Translations under genes and position numbers: made by a program
Notes under the pieces: generated by a model
Seen by the model: only the letters and a program-made list of their open reading frames with translations
Database searches by the model: none
Told to the model about the DNA's origin: nothing
Shown here: one piece after another, positions 35,826-43,964 of the stretch
How the letters are laid out: every line of letters begins with the position of its first letter
How positions within the stretch are numbered: position 1 is the first letter of the stretch
DNA from: Methylobacterium aquaticum
Lineage (GTDB): Bacteria; Pseudomonadota; Alphaproteobacteria; Rhizobiales; Beijerinckiaceae
DNA length: 64,000 nt
Direction: 5' to 3'
NCBI RefSeq assembly: GCF_016804325.1
Contig: NZ_CP043627.1
Location: 4,855,001 to 4,919,000, forward strand

Positions 35826-35841
35826 TTAACCTTTTCTTAAC
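35826..35841. promoter_or_regulatory. CtrA binding site 1
   Basis: TTAA at 35826-35829, seven bases, then TTAAC at 35837-35841: a perfect match to the full CtrA box TTAA-N7-TTAAC of alphaproteobacteria. It lies 76 nt before the start of the BTLCP peptidase gene at 35917. Confidence 0.75.
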
Positions 35842-35881
35842 TCGGCCGTTGCCCCGACGGACCCGACGTGCGACCAACTCG

Positions 35882-35897
35882 TTAACGAGAGCTTAAC
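35882..35897. promoter_or_regulatory. CtrA binding site 2
   Basis: A second perfect TTAA-N7-TTAAC, 56 bp after the first and 20 nt before the start codon of the BTLCP peptidase gene. Two full sites this close in 70 % GC DNA are very unlikely by chance. The site nearest the gene overlaps the expected leader, so CtrA could repress as well as activate. Confidence 0.75.
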
Positions 35898-35916
35898 GGT
35901 TGCGGGTGCGGGTCGG

Positions 35917-36561
35917 ATGCGTATCGCGGGTCGCAAGGACGGGTTCGGAATCGCGCGGGCCGCGGCGGTGATCGCCGGGCTTCTGGCATCGGCGAGCGGG
36001 GCGGGCAGCCAGACCCTGGCGGCGCTTCCCGCGGTCACCATCCCGGCCGCCACGGTCGGCGAGGCGCGGCCGGTCCCGGCCTGGACCGAGTTCTGCGCCC
36101 GCTACGCCTCGGAATGCGCGGTCGATGCCAGCGAGCCGGCCCAGGTCACCCTGACCCCGCGGCTGTGGCAGACGGTCAGCGGCATCAACCGCCAGGTGAA
36201 CACCTCGCTCCGCGCGGTCACCGACCAGGAGCATTGGGGCGTGCCGGACCGCTGGGACCTCGCCGAGGACGGCTCGGGCGATTGCGAGGATTTCCAGCTC
36301 CTCAAGCGCAAGCTGCTGGCCCAGGCCGGCCTGCCGCGCCGGGCGATGCGGATGACCGTGGTGATCGACGAGAAGGGCGAGGGCCACGCCGTGCTGATGC
36401 TGCGCACCGACCGCGGCGATCTGGTCCTCGACAACAAGACCAGCGCCGTGCTGCCCTGGCACAAGACCGGCTACACCTTTATCAAGCGCGAGGGCGACGA
36501 GAGCACCCGCTGGGTCTCCCTCGGCCGGGCCGTGTCGCCGGTCGTCACCGCGAATCGCTGA
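35917..36561 (+). CDS. BTLCP transglutaminase-like cysteine peptidase (periplasmic)
   Basis: 214 residues with an N-terminal signal (AAAVIAGLLASASGAGSQT). The family's catalytic residues are all present: Cys in EDGSGDCEDFQLLKRKLL, His in GEGHAVLMLR and Asp in DLVLDNKTSAV. This is the bacterial transglutaminase-like cysteine proteinase family (LapG relatives), whose best-known member cleaves a large surface adhesin under c-di-GMP control. No LapD or adhesin gene is adjacent. Two CtrA boxes upstream suggest cell-cycle-linked expression. It ends in a 17-nt overlap with the convergent small gene. Confidence 0.88.
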   Translation: MRIAGRKDGFGIARAAAVIAGLLASASGAGSQTLAALPAVTIPAATVGEARPVPAWTEFCARYASECAVDASEPAQVTLTPRLWQTVSGINRQVNTSLRAVTDQEHWGVPDRWDLAEDGSGDCEDFQLLKRKLLAQAGLPRRAMRMTVVIDEKGEGHAVLMLRTDRGDLVLDNKTSAVLPWHKTGYTFIKREGDESTRWVSLGRAVSPVVTANR

Positions 36562-36826
36562 GGTCGGCGCCGTACCGGGCGGCCAGCACCTCGCTCGCCA
36601 GTTCGGCGCTGCCGTTGGTCCAGGGCAGGGCCAGAACCACCCGCACGCCGGGAGCCGGTGCCGGGAGCGAGGGCCGCGCCAGCGGCGCGGTGATCGGCGC
36701 CGGATCGAGCGCCGGGCGCAACGGGACGGCCACCGCCTCCCGTCCACCCCGGCTCAGCAGCACCGCCGACCCGATCGCCAGGATGAGCGCGGCCTGGGCC
36801 CCCAGCCGCCGTACGGTCCGAAACAT
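36545..36826 (-). CDS. Small membrane-anchored or secreted protein
   Basis: 93 residues from the ATG at 36826. An N-terminal helix (LGAQAALILAIGSAVLLSRG) could be a signal anchor. A proline/alanine-rich linker (PLRPALDPAPITAPLARPSL) follows, then VRVVLALPWTNGSAELASEV. No family is recognised. Its 3' end overlaps the convergent BTLCP gene by 17 nt, which makes antisense interference possible. The 255-nt gap upstream (to 37081) shows no other feature. Confidence 0.5.
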   Translation of the reverse strand: MFRTVRRLGAQAALILAIGSAVLLSRGGREAVAVPLRPALDPAPITAPLARPSLPAPAPGVRVVLALPWTNGSAELASEVLAARYGADLSDSR

Positions 36827-37081
36827 GGAGATCACCCGCCTGTCATGCGGCGACGTGTTGTGGGTCCGTCGCTCGTGTCGGGCAGACCATCGGCCGGTGC
36901 CGCTTAACGGCCGGTCGTCGCCGCGCATCGTCGCCTCGTCACGCACAGGCGATGTTCGGGGATGCTGAACGGAGGTTTTACACTGGCCTTCATCATCGCC
37001 TAACCTTGACGGAATGCGGATGCGGCAGCCCCCGTGCCGGCCGGGGTGGGCCGGGCGCGGTTGCCGCGCTATACTCACGTC

Positions 37082-38476
37082 ATGAGGATGCGGGCGGAGC
37101 CGGAAACGATGCCGATGGGGTGGCCGACGGGACGGAAGCTGTCGCGCCTCGTCCTCTGGAGCCTGGTGGCGGGCCTGGCCGCACCCGAGGCGGCCCGCGC
37201 GCAATATTATGACGAGGGCTACGGCTACCGCCGCGCCCCCGCCTACCGGCCGGCCCCGCCCCCCGATTCGCAGCGGCAATTCTTCTGGCCCTGGGAGGAC
37301 CGCCCCTCGGCGCAGCCCCAGATGCAGGATCCCGGACGGGCCGCCCCGCGCGGCGCCTACCGCACCCCCCGCCCGCGGCGGGAACGGGAACGGGAGCGCG
37401 AGGTGACGCCGAGCCGCGAGGGCCGCTCGGTGCAGCGGCCCAAGCCCCGCCCGGCCCCGGTCGTCGCGAAGCCCGCCGCCCCGAAGCCGAAGACCGACCC
37501 GCGCACGCAGATCGCGGTGTTCGGCGATTCGCTGGCCGAACTCTTGGGCTCCGGCCTCGACGCCGTCTACGAGGCTAACCCGGACGTGGTGGTGATCCGC
37601 CGCGCCAAGGGCGATAGCGGCCTCGTGCGCAAGGACGTGGTCGACTGGCCGAAGGCGGCGGAGGACTATCTCAAGTCCAACCCCAAGGTGAGCTACGCCG
37701 TCGTCATGGTCGGCGCCAACGACCGCCAGCCCCTGCGCGACGGCGACCAGACGGTGGAGCCCCTGAGCGAGCGCTGGCGCGCCCTCTACCGCGACCGGGT
37801 CGATGCCCTGCTGAAGGTCTTTTCCGACCGCAAGGTGCCGGTGGTCTGGGTCGGCGAGCCGCCGATGAAGAGCGAGACGCTGTCGGCCGACATCACCTCG
37901 CTCAACGAGATCTTCCGCGATCGGGTGCAGCGGGCCGGCGGCGTCTACGTCGACATCTGGCCGGCCTTCGTCGGCGAGGACAACCGCTACGCCGCCACCG
38001 GGCCCGACCTCGAGGGGCAGCAGGCGCGCCTGCGCACCTCCGACGGCGTCCACTTCACCCAGGCCGGTGCCCGCAAGGCGGCGCATTTCGCCGATGTCGA
38101 GATCAAGCGGCTGATCGAGGCGACGACCGGCACCCCGTCCCTGCCGGACGCCGTCACGCCGCTCGCCCCCGAGGCGCCGCCGGCCGCCGCCGGCGAGGCC
38201 AAGCTCGACGACGATGCGGCGATCGACCGGCTCATCACCGCGATGCTGCCGAGCCTGCCGGAGCCGCCGGGCATCCCGGCCCTGCCGGTCAAGCCCGCCG
38301 CCGGCCCGGTCCTGCCGCTCACCCGCAACGACGTCGCGCCCGGCGGCCAGCTCGTCACCGGCCGGCCGCGGATCGATCGCGACACCGGCTACACCCTGGA
38401 GCGCAGCCTGATCCGCGGCGCGGCGCCGACGCCCCAGCCGGGCCGGGCCGACGACTTCCGCTGGCCGCGGGGGTGA
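37082..38476 (+). CDS. DUF459-type SGNH hydrolase, periplasmic
   Basis: About 464 residues. An N-terminal signal or anchor (LSRLVLWSLVAGLAAPEAAR) is followed by a long proline/arginine-rich linker to residue 140, then the SGNH domain. The nucleophile Ser is in IAVFGDSLAELLGSG, the Gly/Asn block in VVMVGANDRQP, and the Asp-His pair in SDGVHFTQAGARKAAHF. The C-terminus is again Pro-rich. The fold suits deacetylation of a cell-envelope polysaccharide or glycan. The start is uncertain: ATG at 37109, after GGAGCCGGAAACG, is an alternative. The stop codon lies in the arm of a 19-bp palindrome. Confidence 0.82.
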   Translation: MRMRAEPETMPMGWPTGRKLSRLVLWSLVAGLAAPEAARAQYYDEGYGYRRAPAYRPAPPPDSQRQFFWPWEDRPSAQPQMQDPGRAAPRGAYRTPRPRREREREREVTPSREGRSVQRPKPRPAPVVAKPAAPKPKTDPRTQIAVFGDSLAELLGSGLDAVYEANPDVVVIRRAKGDSGLVRKDVVDWPKAAEDYLKSNPKVSYAVVMVGANDRQPLRDGDQTVEPLSERWRALYRDRVDALLKVFSDRKVPVVWVGEPPMKSETLSADITSLNEIFRDRVQRAGGVYVDIWPAFVGEDNRYAATGPDLEGQQARLRTSDGVHFTQAGARKAAHFADVEIKRLIEATTGTPSLPDAVTPLAPEAPPAAAGEAKLDDDAAIDRLITAMLPSLPEPPGIPALPVKPAAGPVLPLTRNDVAPGGQLVTGRPRIDRDTGYTLERSLIRGAAPTPQPGRADDFRWPRG

Positions 38477-38544
38477 TACGAAATCCGGACGATCACGTCC
38501 GGATTTCGTATCACCAGCCCGCGCGGTGAAGCCGTAGGCTTCAC
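38472..38544. repeat. Perfect 19-bp palindrome and following hairpin
   Basis: The arms at 38472-38490 and 38497-38515 are exact reverse complements around the 6-nt loop GATCAC; the left arm contains the hydrolase stop codon. A second hairpin, GTGAAGCC-GTA-GGCTTCAC, is at 38526-38544, and imperfect pairs continue to about 38600. The convergent threonine aldolase gene stops at 38607. It can serve as a two-way terminator and has the composition of a repetitive intergenic palindrome. Confidence 0.8.
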
Positions 38545-38606
38545 ACGCTTGAGCGAAGCCGCTTTCCGTATCGCGAAGCGATCAATCGGGAAGCGTATGA
38601 GACCCG

Positions 38607-39668
38607 TCAGCCGGCCCGCCGGGCGAGCGCCAGGAACTCCTCCACCTCGGCTTCGGTGGTCGAGAAGGCGGTGATCAGGCGGACCATCCGCTCGCCCTCC
38701 CCGACCGTCTCGCCCGGTGGCAGGCTGCGGCTCGCCCAGCCGAAATAGACCGCCCCGCCCCGGCGCAGGGCCGCATCGAGCCCGGCCGGCAGGATCGGGA
38801 ACAGCTCGTTGCCCCGGACCGGCCAGGCCAGCCGCACGCCGGGGATCCCGGCGAGACCCGCGGCGAGGCGCGCCGCCATCCGGTTGGCGTGGGCGGCATT
38901 GGCGAGCCAATGGTCGCCATCGAGGTAGGCGTCGAGCTGGGCGGCGAGGAAGCGGCCCTTCGACAGGATGTGGCCGGCGCGCTTGCGGCGATGATCGAGC
39001 GTCTCGGCGAGGTCCGGCCGGAAGACCAGGATGGCCTCCGCGGCGAGCGCCCCGTTCTTGCTCGCCCCGAACGACAGGATGTCGATGCCGGCCCGCCAGG
39101 TCATCGCGGCCGGGGAGCAGCCCAGGCCCTGGAGCGCGTTGGCGAAGCGCGCCCCGTCCATGTGGACGGCGAGGCCGTGCGAATGGGCGATGCGCGAGAG
39201 CGTCGTGATCTCCTCGACCGTATAGACCTGCCCCGACTCGGTGAGCTGGGACAGCGTCAGCGCGCGGGGCGGCATCTGATGGACGTGCCGGGCCAGGCCG
39301 GCGAGATACCCGTCGAGGCTCTCGGGGGCGATCTTGCCGCCGGGGCCCGGCAGGCCGTGCAGCTTGGCGCCGTGGGTATAGAATTCCGGCGCGCCGCACT
39401 CGTCCACCATCACGTGCGCCTCCTCGTGGCAGACGCACAGGCCGAAGGGCGGAACCATCACCGAGAGCGCCAGGGCATTCGCCGCGGTGCCGGTGGCGAC
39501 CGGGACGACCGCGAGGTCGGGATGCTCGAACACGGCCCGGAAGCGCGGGGTCAGCCTGAGCGTCAGCGGGTCGGCGCCGTAGGACGGCAGCGCGCCGCCA
39601 TTGTGGCGCACGATCGCCTCGAGGACCGGAGCGCTCGCCCCCACCACGTTGTCGCTCGCGAAGTTCAT
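38607..39668 (-). CDS. Low-specificity L-threonine aldolase family enzyme
   Basis: 353 residues of the beta-eliminating lyase/threonine aldolase family. Key features are the N-terminal FASDNVVGASAPVLEAI, the cofactor-stacking region HEEAHVMVDECGAPEF, the PLP-contacting HMDGARFANAL and the Schiff-base Lys in ILSFGASKNGALAAEAI. It cleaves L-threonine or allo-threonine to glycine and acetaldehyde. The protein is cytosolic and the length is normal. The 39669-40002 gap upstream (334 nt) has no supportable gene; it should hold the promoter. Confidence 0.9.
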   Translation of the reverse strand: MNFASDNVVGASAPVLEAIVRHNGGALPSYGADPLTLRLTPRFRAVFEHPDLAVVPVATGTAANALALSVMVPPFGLCVCHEEAHVMVDECGAPEFYTHGAKLHGLPGPGGKIAPESLDGYLAGLARHVHQMPPRALTLSQLTESGQVYTVEEITTLSRIAHSHGLAVHMDGARFANALQGLGCSPAAMTWRAGIDILSFGASKNGALAAEAILVFRPDLAETLDHRRKRAGHILSKGRFLAAQLDAYLDGDHWLANAAHANRMAARLAAGLAGIPGVRLAWPVRGNELFPILPAGLDAALRRGGAVYFGWASRSLPPGETVGEGERMVRLITAFSTTEAEVEEFLALARRAG

Positions 39669-40002
39669 GGGTTCCTGGGCTCCCTCGATCCGACCGCCAT
39701 CATGCCGGGCACGACCGGCCGGGACGAGGTGCTGCGGCTCATGCCGGTCATGTCTTCCCGGTCGCGCCGCCCACCCGGCCGACGAGGCCGTTCGGGGGAA
39801 GACCCGGCGCGTGTCTCGCCCTCTCCACGGGGGCCTGCGCAGTCACATGCCCCGGTTCGCACGCGGCTGCCGTCCGAAAGGCGTTCGCCGCGTAGGTCAC
39901 CGGACGTCCGGGCTTGCCCGGAACGGGCCTCCGGGTCGATGCCGAACCGGAGTTTCCCCGGACGGTCCCGCCGGGAACAGGTTCGGCTCGCTCGGCGAGA
40001 CT

Positions 40003-40452
40003 TCACAGCGTCTTTCGGTACTGGATGAACCCCGGCCGGTCCGCCACCGTGTCGTACAGGGCCCGCGCGGTCACGTTGGCTTCCTGCGTCAGCCAGTAGA
40101 CCCGGCTCGCCCCGGCCTCGCGCGCCGCCGCGTAGACCGCCTCGATCAGCGCCCGCCCGGCCCCCTGCCCGCGCGCGGCCTGTGCGGTGAACAGGTCCTG
40201 GAGGTAGCAATAGGGACCGGCGGTCCAGGTCGAGCGGTGGAAGATGTAATGGACGAGGCCGATCACCGTGCCGTCGTCCCGCTCGGCCACGAGGGCGTGC
40301 ATCGGCTCCGACGCGTCGTGCAGGCGGGTCCAGGTGAGGTCGCTGACCTCGGGCGCGACCGTGGCGCCGTAGAAGGCGAGGTAGCCCTGCCAGAGCGGAT
40401 CCCAGGCGGCGCGCTCGTCTGGGCGCAGCGGGCGAATCGTGGGGGTCGGCAT
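40003..40452 (-). CDS. GNAT family N-acetyltransferase
   Basis: 149 residues. The start at 40452 gives the family N-terminus PTPTIRPLRPDERAAWDPLW. The acetyl-CoA-binding motif A is YLQDLFTAQAARGQGAGRAL, followed by IEAVYAAAREAGASRVYWLT and NVTARALYDTVADRPGFIQY. The substrate is not predictable. An in-frame extension to 40545 is unlikely because it would run through a hairpin that follows the glpX gene. Confidence 0.85.
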   Translation of the reverse strand: MPTPTIRPLRPDERAAWDPLWQGYLAFYGATVAPEVSDLTWTRLHDASEPMHALVAERDDGTVIGLVHYIFHRSTWTAGPYCYLQDLFTAQAARGQGAGRALIEAVYAAAREAGASRVYWLTQEANVTARALYDTVADRPGFIQYRKTL

Positions 40453-40515
40453 CCGGCGGCGATCCTGTGACGAGGGAATCGCCGCCAGGGTCGCGAGGAA
40501 ACGCATCCGGATCAA

Positions 40516-40542
40516 GGGCCGCGCCGGCTCCCGGCGCGGCCC
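40516..40542 (-). terminator. Hairpin after glpX
   Basis: GGGCCGCGCCGG and CCGGCGCGGCCC form a perfect 12-bp stem with a 3-nt loop, 15 nt after the glpX stop on the minus strand. It has no strong T-run, so termination may need Rho; it separates glpX from the GNAT gene. Confidence 0.65.
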
Positions 40543-40557
40543 CACTCCGAAAAGATC

Positions 40558-41556
40558 CTACTTCAGGTGGAACTTGTCGAAGTCGCGGTGCTCGGCCTCG
40601 ATCCGGCGCACGGTGCCGGTATGCGAGCGGTAGACCACCGTCTCGGTGCGGATGGTGTTGCGGCCGAAGCGCACGCCCTTGACCAGCGCCCCGTCGGTCA
40701 CGCCGGTCAGCGCCACCACCACGTCGCCGCGGGCGAGGTCGTCCAGCGCGTAGAGGCGGTTCGGGTCGGACACGCCCATCTGGGCGGCGCGGTCGCGCTT
40801 CTCCTGGGTGTCGAGGATCAGCCGGCCCTGCATCTGGCCGCCGATGCAGCGCAGGGCGCCCGCCGCCAGCACGCCCTCGGGCGCGGCACCGATGCCGAGA
40901 TAGATGTCGATGCCGGTCTCCTCCGGCATGGTGGTGAAGATCACGCCGGCCACGTCGCCGTCCGAGATCAGGCGCACGGCGGCCCCGGTCCGGCGGATCG
41001 CCGCGATCAGGTCGGTGTGGCGCGGACGGTCGAGCACGAGCGCGGTGATCTCGGCCGGCGGCACGCCCTTGGCCTTGGCCAGCGCGTGGATGTTCTCCTC
41101 GGGCGAGGCGTCGAGATGCACGGTGCCGGCCGGGTAGCCCGGGCCGATGGCGATCTTGTGCATGTAGACGTCGGGGGCGGCCAGCAGCGTGCCGCCCTCG
41201 GCCATCGCCATCACGGCGACGGAGCCCGGCATGTCCTTGGCGCAGAGGGTCGTGCCCTCGAGCGGATCGACCGCGATGTCGACCTTCGGGCCGGAGCCGT
41301 TGCCGAGGGTCTCACCGATGAACAGCATCGGCGCCTCGTCGCGCTCGCCCTCGCCGATGACGACCGTGCCGTCGATCGGCAGGCGGTTCAGCTCGCGGCG
41401 CATCGCGTCGACGGCGGCCTGGTCGGCGGCCTTCTCGTTGCCCTGGCCGCGCAGGCGCGCCGCCGCCACGGCGGCCCGCTCGGTGACGCGCACCAGTTCG
41501 AGGGTCAGGATGCGCTCGATGACCTGGCTCGGCCCCGGCTTCTTGGCGTCCGACAT
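40558..41556 (-). CDS. glpX: Class II fructose-1,6-bisphosphatase
   Basis: 332 residues. The metal and phosphate sites of GlpX are intact: VVIGEGERDEAPMLFIGE, DIAVDPLEGTTLCAKDMPGS and the Asp-Arg contact VLDRPRHTDLI. It removes the 1-phosphate of fructose 1,6-bisphosphate for gluconeogenesis; in methylotrophs with assimilatory cycles the same class may also act on sedoheptulose bisphosphate. GAGGA lies upstream of the ATG at 41556. It follows hom on the same strand, the standard order in related alphaproteobacteria. Confidence 0.95.
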   Translation of the reverse strand: MSDAKKPGPSQVIERILTLELVRVTERAAVAAARLRGQGNEKAADQAAVDAMRRELNRLPIDGTVVIGEGERDEAPMLFIGETLGNGSGPKVDIAVDPLEGTTLCAKDMPGSVAVMAMAEGGTLLAAPDVYMHKIAIGPGYPAGTVHLDASPEENIHALAKAKGVPPAEITALVLDRPRHTDLIAAIRRTGAAVRLISDGDVAGVIFTTMPEETGIDIYLGIGAAPEGVLAAGALRCIGGQMQGRLILDTQEKRDRAAQMGVSDPNRLYALDDLARGDVVVALTGVTDGALVKGVRFGRNTIRTETVVYRSHTGTVRRIEAEHRDFDKFHLK

Positions 41557-41730
41557 GCGTTCGTGATCCTCGTTCTGATCTTCGCGCCGGGTCTTAGAGG
41601 AGAATCCGGCGCCGCTGAACTGAATTTTGTCAATCGGCCGGGCGGTCAACAGTCGATTGCGCGGGATTGTTTTCCGGTCAATCCGTGGCCGGAGCGAGGG
41701 GGCGACCTGGTCGCCCCACCCCGCCGAGGC

Positions 41731-41764
41731 CACTTGCGCTCGATGAGGTCACTTGCGCTCGATG
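41731..41764. repeat. 15-bp direct repeat at the 3' end of hom
   Basis: CACTTGCGCTCGATG occurs at 41731-41745 and again at 41750-41764 with a 19-bp period. The second copy encodes the last codons of homoserine dehydrogenase (ending IERK); the first lies just past the stop. It is a small tandem duplication of the gene end. The gap 41557-41748 otherwise holds only the glpX leader. Confidence 0.8.
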
Positions 41765-43071
41765 CGGATGACCTGGGGCGGCTCGGACAGGAGGCCGTCC
41801 GCCGCCATGGCGTCGAGGCTGGCGCGGATCGCGGCCTCGGTCGCCGCGTAGGTGATCAGCACCAGCGGGACCGGCAGGCCGGAGCGGCCGTGGCGGTCGC
41901 GCGCCGCGGCGCTCTCGGAGCGGTGCTGGAGGATGCTCTCGAGCGAGATCTCGCGCTCGGCCATCTTGGTCGCGACGCCGGCGGCGACGCCGGGACGGTC
42001 GTGGACGGTGAGCCGGATGTAGTAGCCGCCCTCGTGGCGCTGCATCTCGGCCCGCACCGGGGGGGTGAGGCCGGCGACCGGCCGGCCGAAGGCCGGCGGC
42101 ACCCGGCCGGCCGCCACGTCGGCGATGTCGGCGACCACCGCCGAGGCCGTGGCCTCGCCGCCGGCACCGGGGCCGATCAGGGTCAGTTCGCGCAGGGCAT
42201 CGGTGTCGATGGTGACGGCGTTGGTCACGCCCATCACCTGGGCGATAGCCGACGATTTCGGCACCATGGTCGGGTGGACCCGCTGCTCGATGCCGGCCGC
42301 CGTGGCTTCGGCGACGCCGAGCAGCTTGATGCGGTAGCCGAGCTCGTCGGCCATGCGCAGGTCCAGCGGGGTGATGGCCGAGATGCCCTCGACCGAGACG
42401 CCCTCGGCGTCGAGCTCGGTGCCGAAGGCGAGGCTGGTCAGGATCGCCAGCTTGTGGGCGGTGTCGAAGCCCTCGACGTCGAAGGTCGGGTCGGCCTCGG
42501 CATAGCCGAGCGCCTGGGCGTCCTTCAGGCAGGCCTCGAAGGTCAGGCCCTCCAGCTCCATCCGGCTGAGGATGTAGTTGCAGGTGCCGTTGAGGATTCC
42601 ATAGACGCGGGAGATCCGGTTGCCGGTCAGCGCCTCGCGCAGGGCCTTGACCACCGGGATGCCGCCCGCCGCCGAGGCCTCGAAGGCGAGCGCCGCGCCG
42701 GCGGCTTCCGCGGCACGGGCGAGCGCCGGGCCATGACGCGCCAGCAGCGCCTTGTTGGCGGTCACCACGGACTTGCCCGCGGCGAGCGCCGCCTCGACGG
42801 TCTCGCGCGCCTTGCCGTCCGCACCGCCGATCAGCTCGACGACGCAATCGACGTCCGGGGAGCGGGCCAGCGCCACGGGATCGTCGAACCAGGTCACGCC
42901 CTGCAGGTCGAGGCCGCGGTCGCGGCTGCGGTCGCGGGCCGCGACGGCGGTGACCCGGACCGGCCGCCCGGCGGTGGCGCCGATCGCCTCGGCGCGGCGC
43001 GCGACCATGCGGACGACGGAGGCTCCGACGGTGCCGAGACCGGCGATGCCGAGGCGGAGGGCTTGAGTCAT
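41749..43071 (-). CDS. hom: Homoserine dehydrogenase
   Basis: 440 residues from the ATG at 43071. It has the NAD(P) fold LGIAGLGTVGASVVRMVA, the substrate region AFEASAAGGIPVVKALREAL, the homoserine signature around AEADPTFDVEGFDTAHKLAI and a C-terminal ACT domain (YYIRLTVHDRPGVAAGVATK). It reduces aspartate semialdehyde to homoserine on the way to threonine and methionine; the ACT domain makes threonine feedback likely. The gene is co-directional with glpX 192 nt downstream. Confidence 0.95.
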   Translation of the reverse strand: MTQALRLGIAGLGTVGASVVRMVARRAEAIGATAGRPVRVTAVAARDRSRDRGLDLQGVTWFDDPVALARSPDVDCVVELIGGADGKARETVEAALAAGKSVVTANKALLARHGPALARAAEAAGAALAFEASAAGGIPVVKALREALTGNRISRVYGILNGTCNYILSRMELEGLTFEACLKDAQALGYAEADPTFDVEGFDTAHKLAILTSLAFGTELDAEGVSVEGISAITPLDLRMADELGYRIKLLGVAEATAAGIEQRVHPTMVPKSSAIAQVMGVTNAVTIDTDALRELTLIGPGAGGEATASAVVADIADVAAGRVPPAFGRPVAGLTPPVRAEMQRHEGGYYIRLTVHDRPGVAAGVATKMAEREISLESILQHRSESAAARDRHGRSGLPVPLVLITYAATEAAIRASLDAMAADGLLSEPPQVIRIERK

Positions 43072-43195
43072 GGCGAACAATCCGGGCAGTCAGGCGCCGG
43101 GGCCGACATGTCGCAGCCCCGCAAGCCGGGTCCTTCTGCAACGGTTTCCGGACCCGTGCAAGGAAGCGGCACAGGGGAAGGCGACTCCCGCCGCG

Positions 43196-43861
43196 TCAGG
43201 CCGGTCCCGCGCGACGGGCGGCCCGAACCAGCGCGGCGAGCACGCAGGCGTTCAGCAGGTGCCACAGCCAGTGGGTGCCGACGGGTATGACCGGGCAGAG
43301 GGCGGCGTCGAAGGTGCGTGCCGTGAGCGATGCCAGGAACAGCGCCCCGATCCCGATGAGCGCCGCGCCCGCCCGGTGGCCCCATACCCACGATGCCGCC
43401 CCGACGCCGAACAGCGCCAGAGCCGCCGGCGCGTAGGCGATCGAACCGTTGCTGAGGGGGCCGAGCGGCCGCCCGGCGAGGCGCGACAGGGCCGGCTCGA
43501 AGAACGCGGCGGCGACCGCGAAGGCGAGGGTGCCGCCGAGCGCGGCGATGGCGGAGAGCCCGAGGAAGCGCCGGAGCGCCAGGAAGAAGTAGGCGTGGAT
43601 GAACAGCGCGATCGGGATCACGTCGGCGAGCATGGACCATTGCACGGCCAGCGTGTGGAACAGCGCGCTGCCGAGGCCGATCAGCCCGATCAGCCCGGCA
43701 AAGCCGTCGGCGACCGGGTCGGGCGCCCGGCCGCGCCGCAGGAGCAGGATCGCCGCGACCACGAAGGCGGCGTTCGAGACCGCGTTCAGCGGCTCGGCCC
43801 ACAGCCCCGGCCCGGTCCGCTCGCAATAATCGCGAACCGGTTCCCACCAACCCGATGCCAT
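43196..43861 (-). CDS. Ceramidase-family (alkaline ceramidase-like) membrane protein
   Basis: 221 residues with about seven helices; AGGTGGGG sits 8 nt before the ATG at 43861. Family motifs are present: WEPVRDYCERTGPGLWAEPL and NAVSNAAFVVAAILLL, GSALFHTLAVQWSMLADVIP, and the late metal-site His pair in IPVGTHWLWHLLNACVLAAL. Alkaline ceramidases are zinc amide hydrolases in membranes; bacterial members of the CREST superfamily mostly have unknown substrates, and most alphaproteobacteria of this group do not make ceramide in quantity. The role is probably hydrolysis of a lipid amide, by inference. Confidence 0.82.
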   Translation of the reverse strand: MASGWWEPVRDYCERTGPGLWAEPLNAVSNAAFVVAAILLLRRGRAPDPVADGFAGLIGLIGLGSALFHTLAVQWSMLADVIPIALFIHAYFFLALRRFLGLSAIAALGGTLAFAVAAAFFEPALSRLAGRPLGPLSNGSIAYAPAALALFGVGAASWVWGHRAGAALIGIGALFLASLTARTFDAALCPVIPVGTHWLWHLLNACVLAALVRAARRAGPA

Positions 43862-43964
43862 GCCTGTCCCCACCTCGCCGCTCCCCGCGGCTTGCCAGCA
43901 CGGCGCGAAACCCCGATGACGGGGCCTTCAGGCGAAAGCCTGGTTGCGAGCGGCGCGGGACGCG

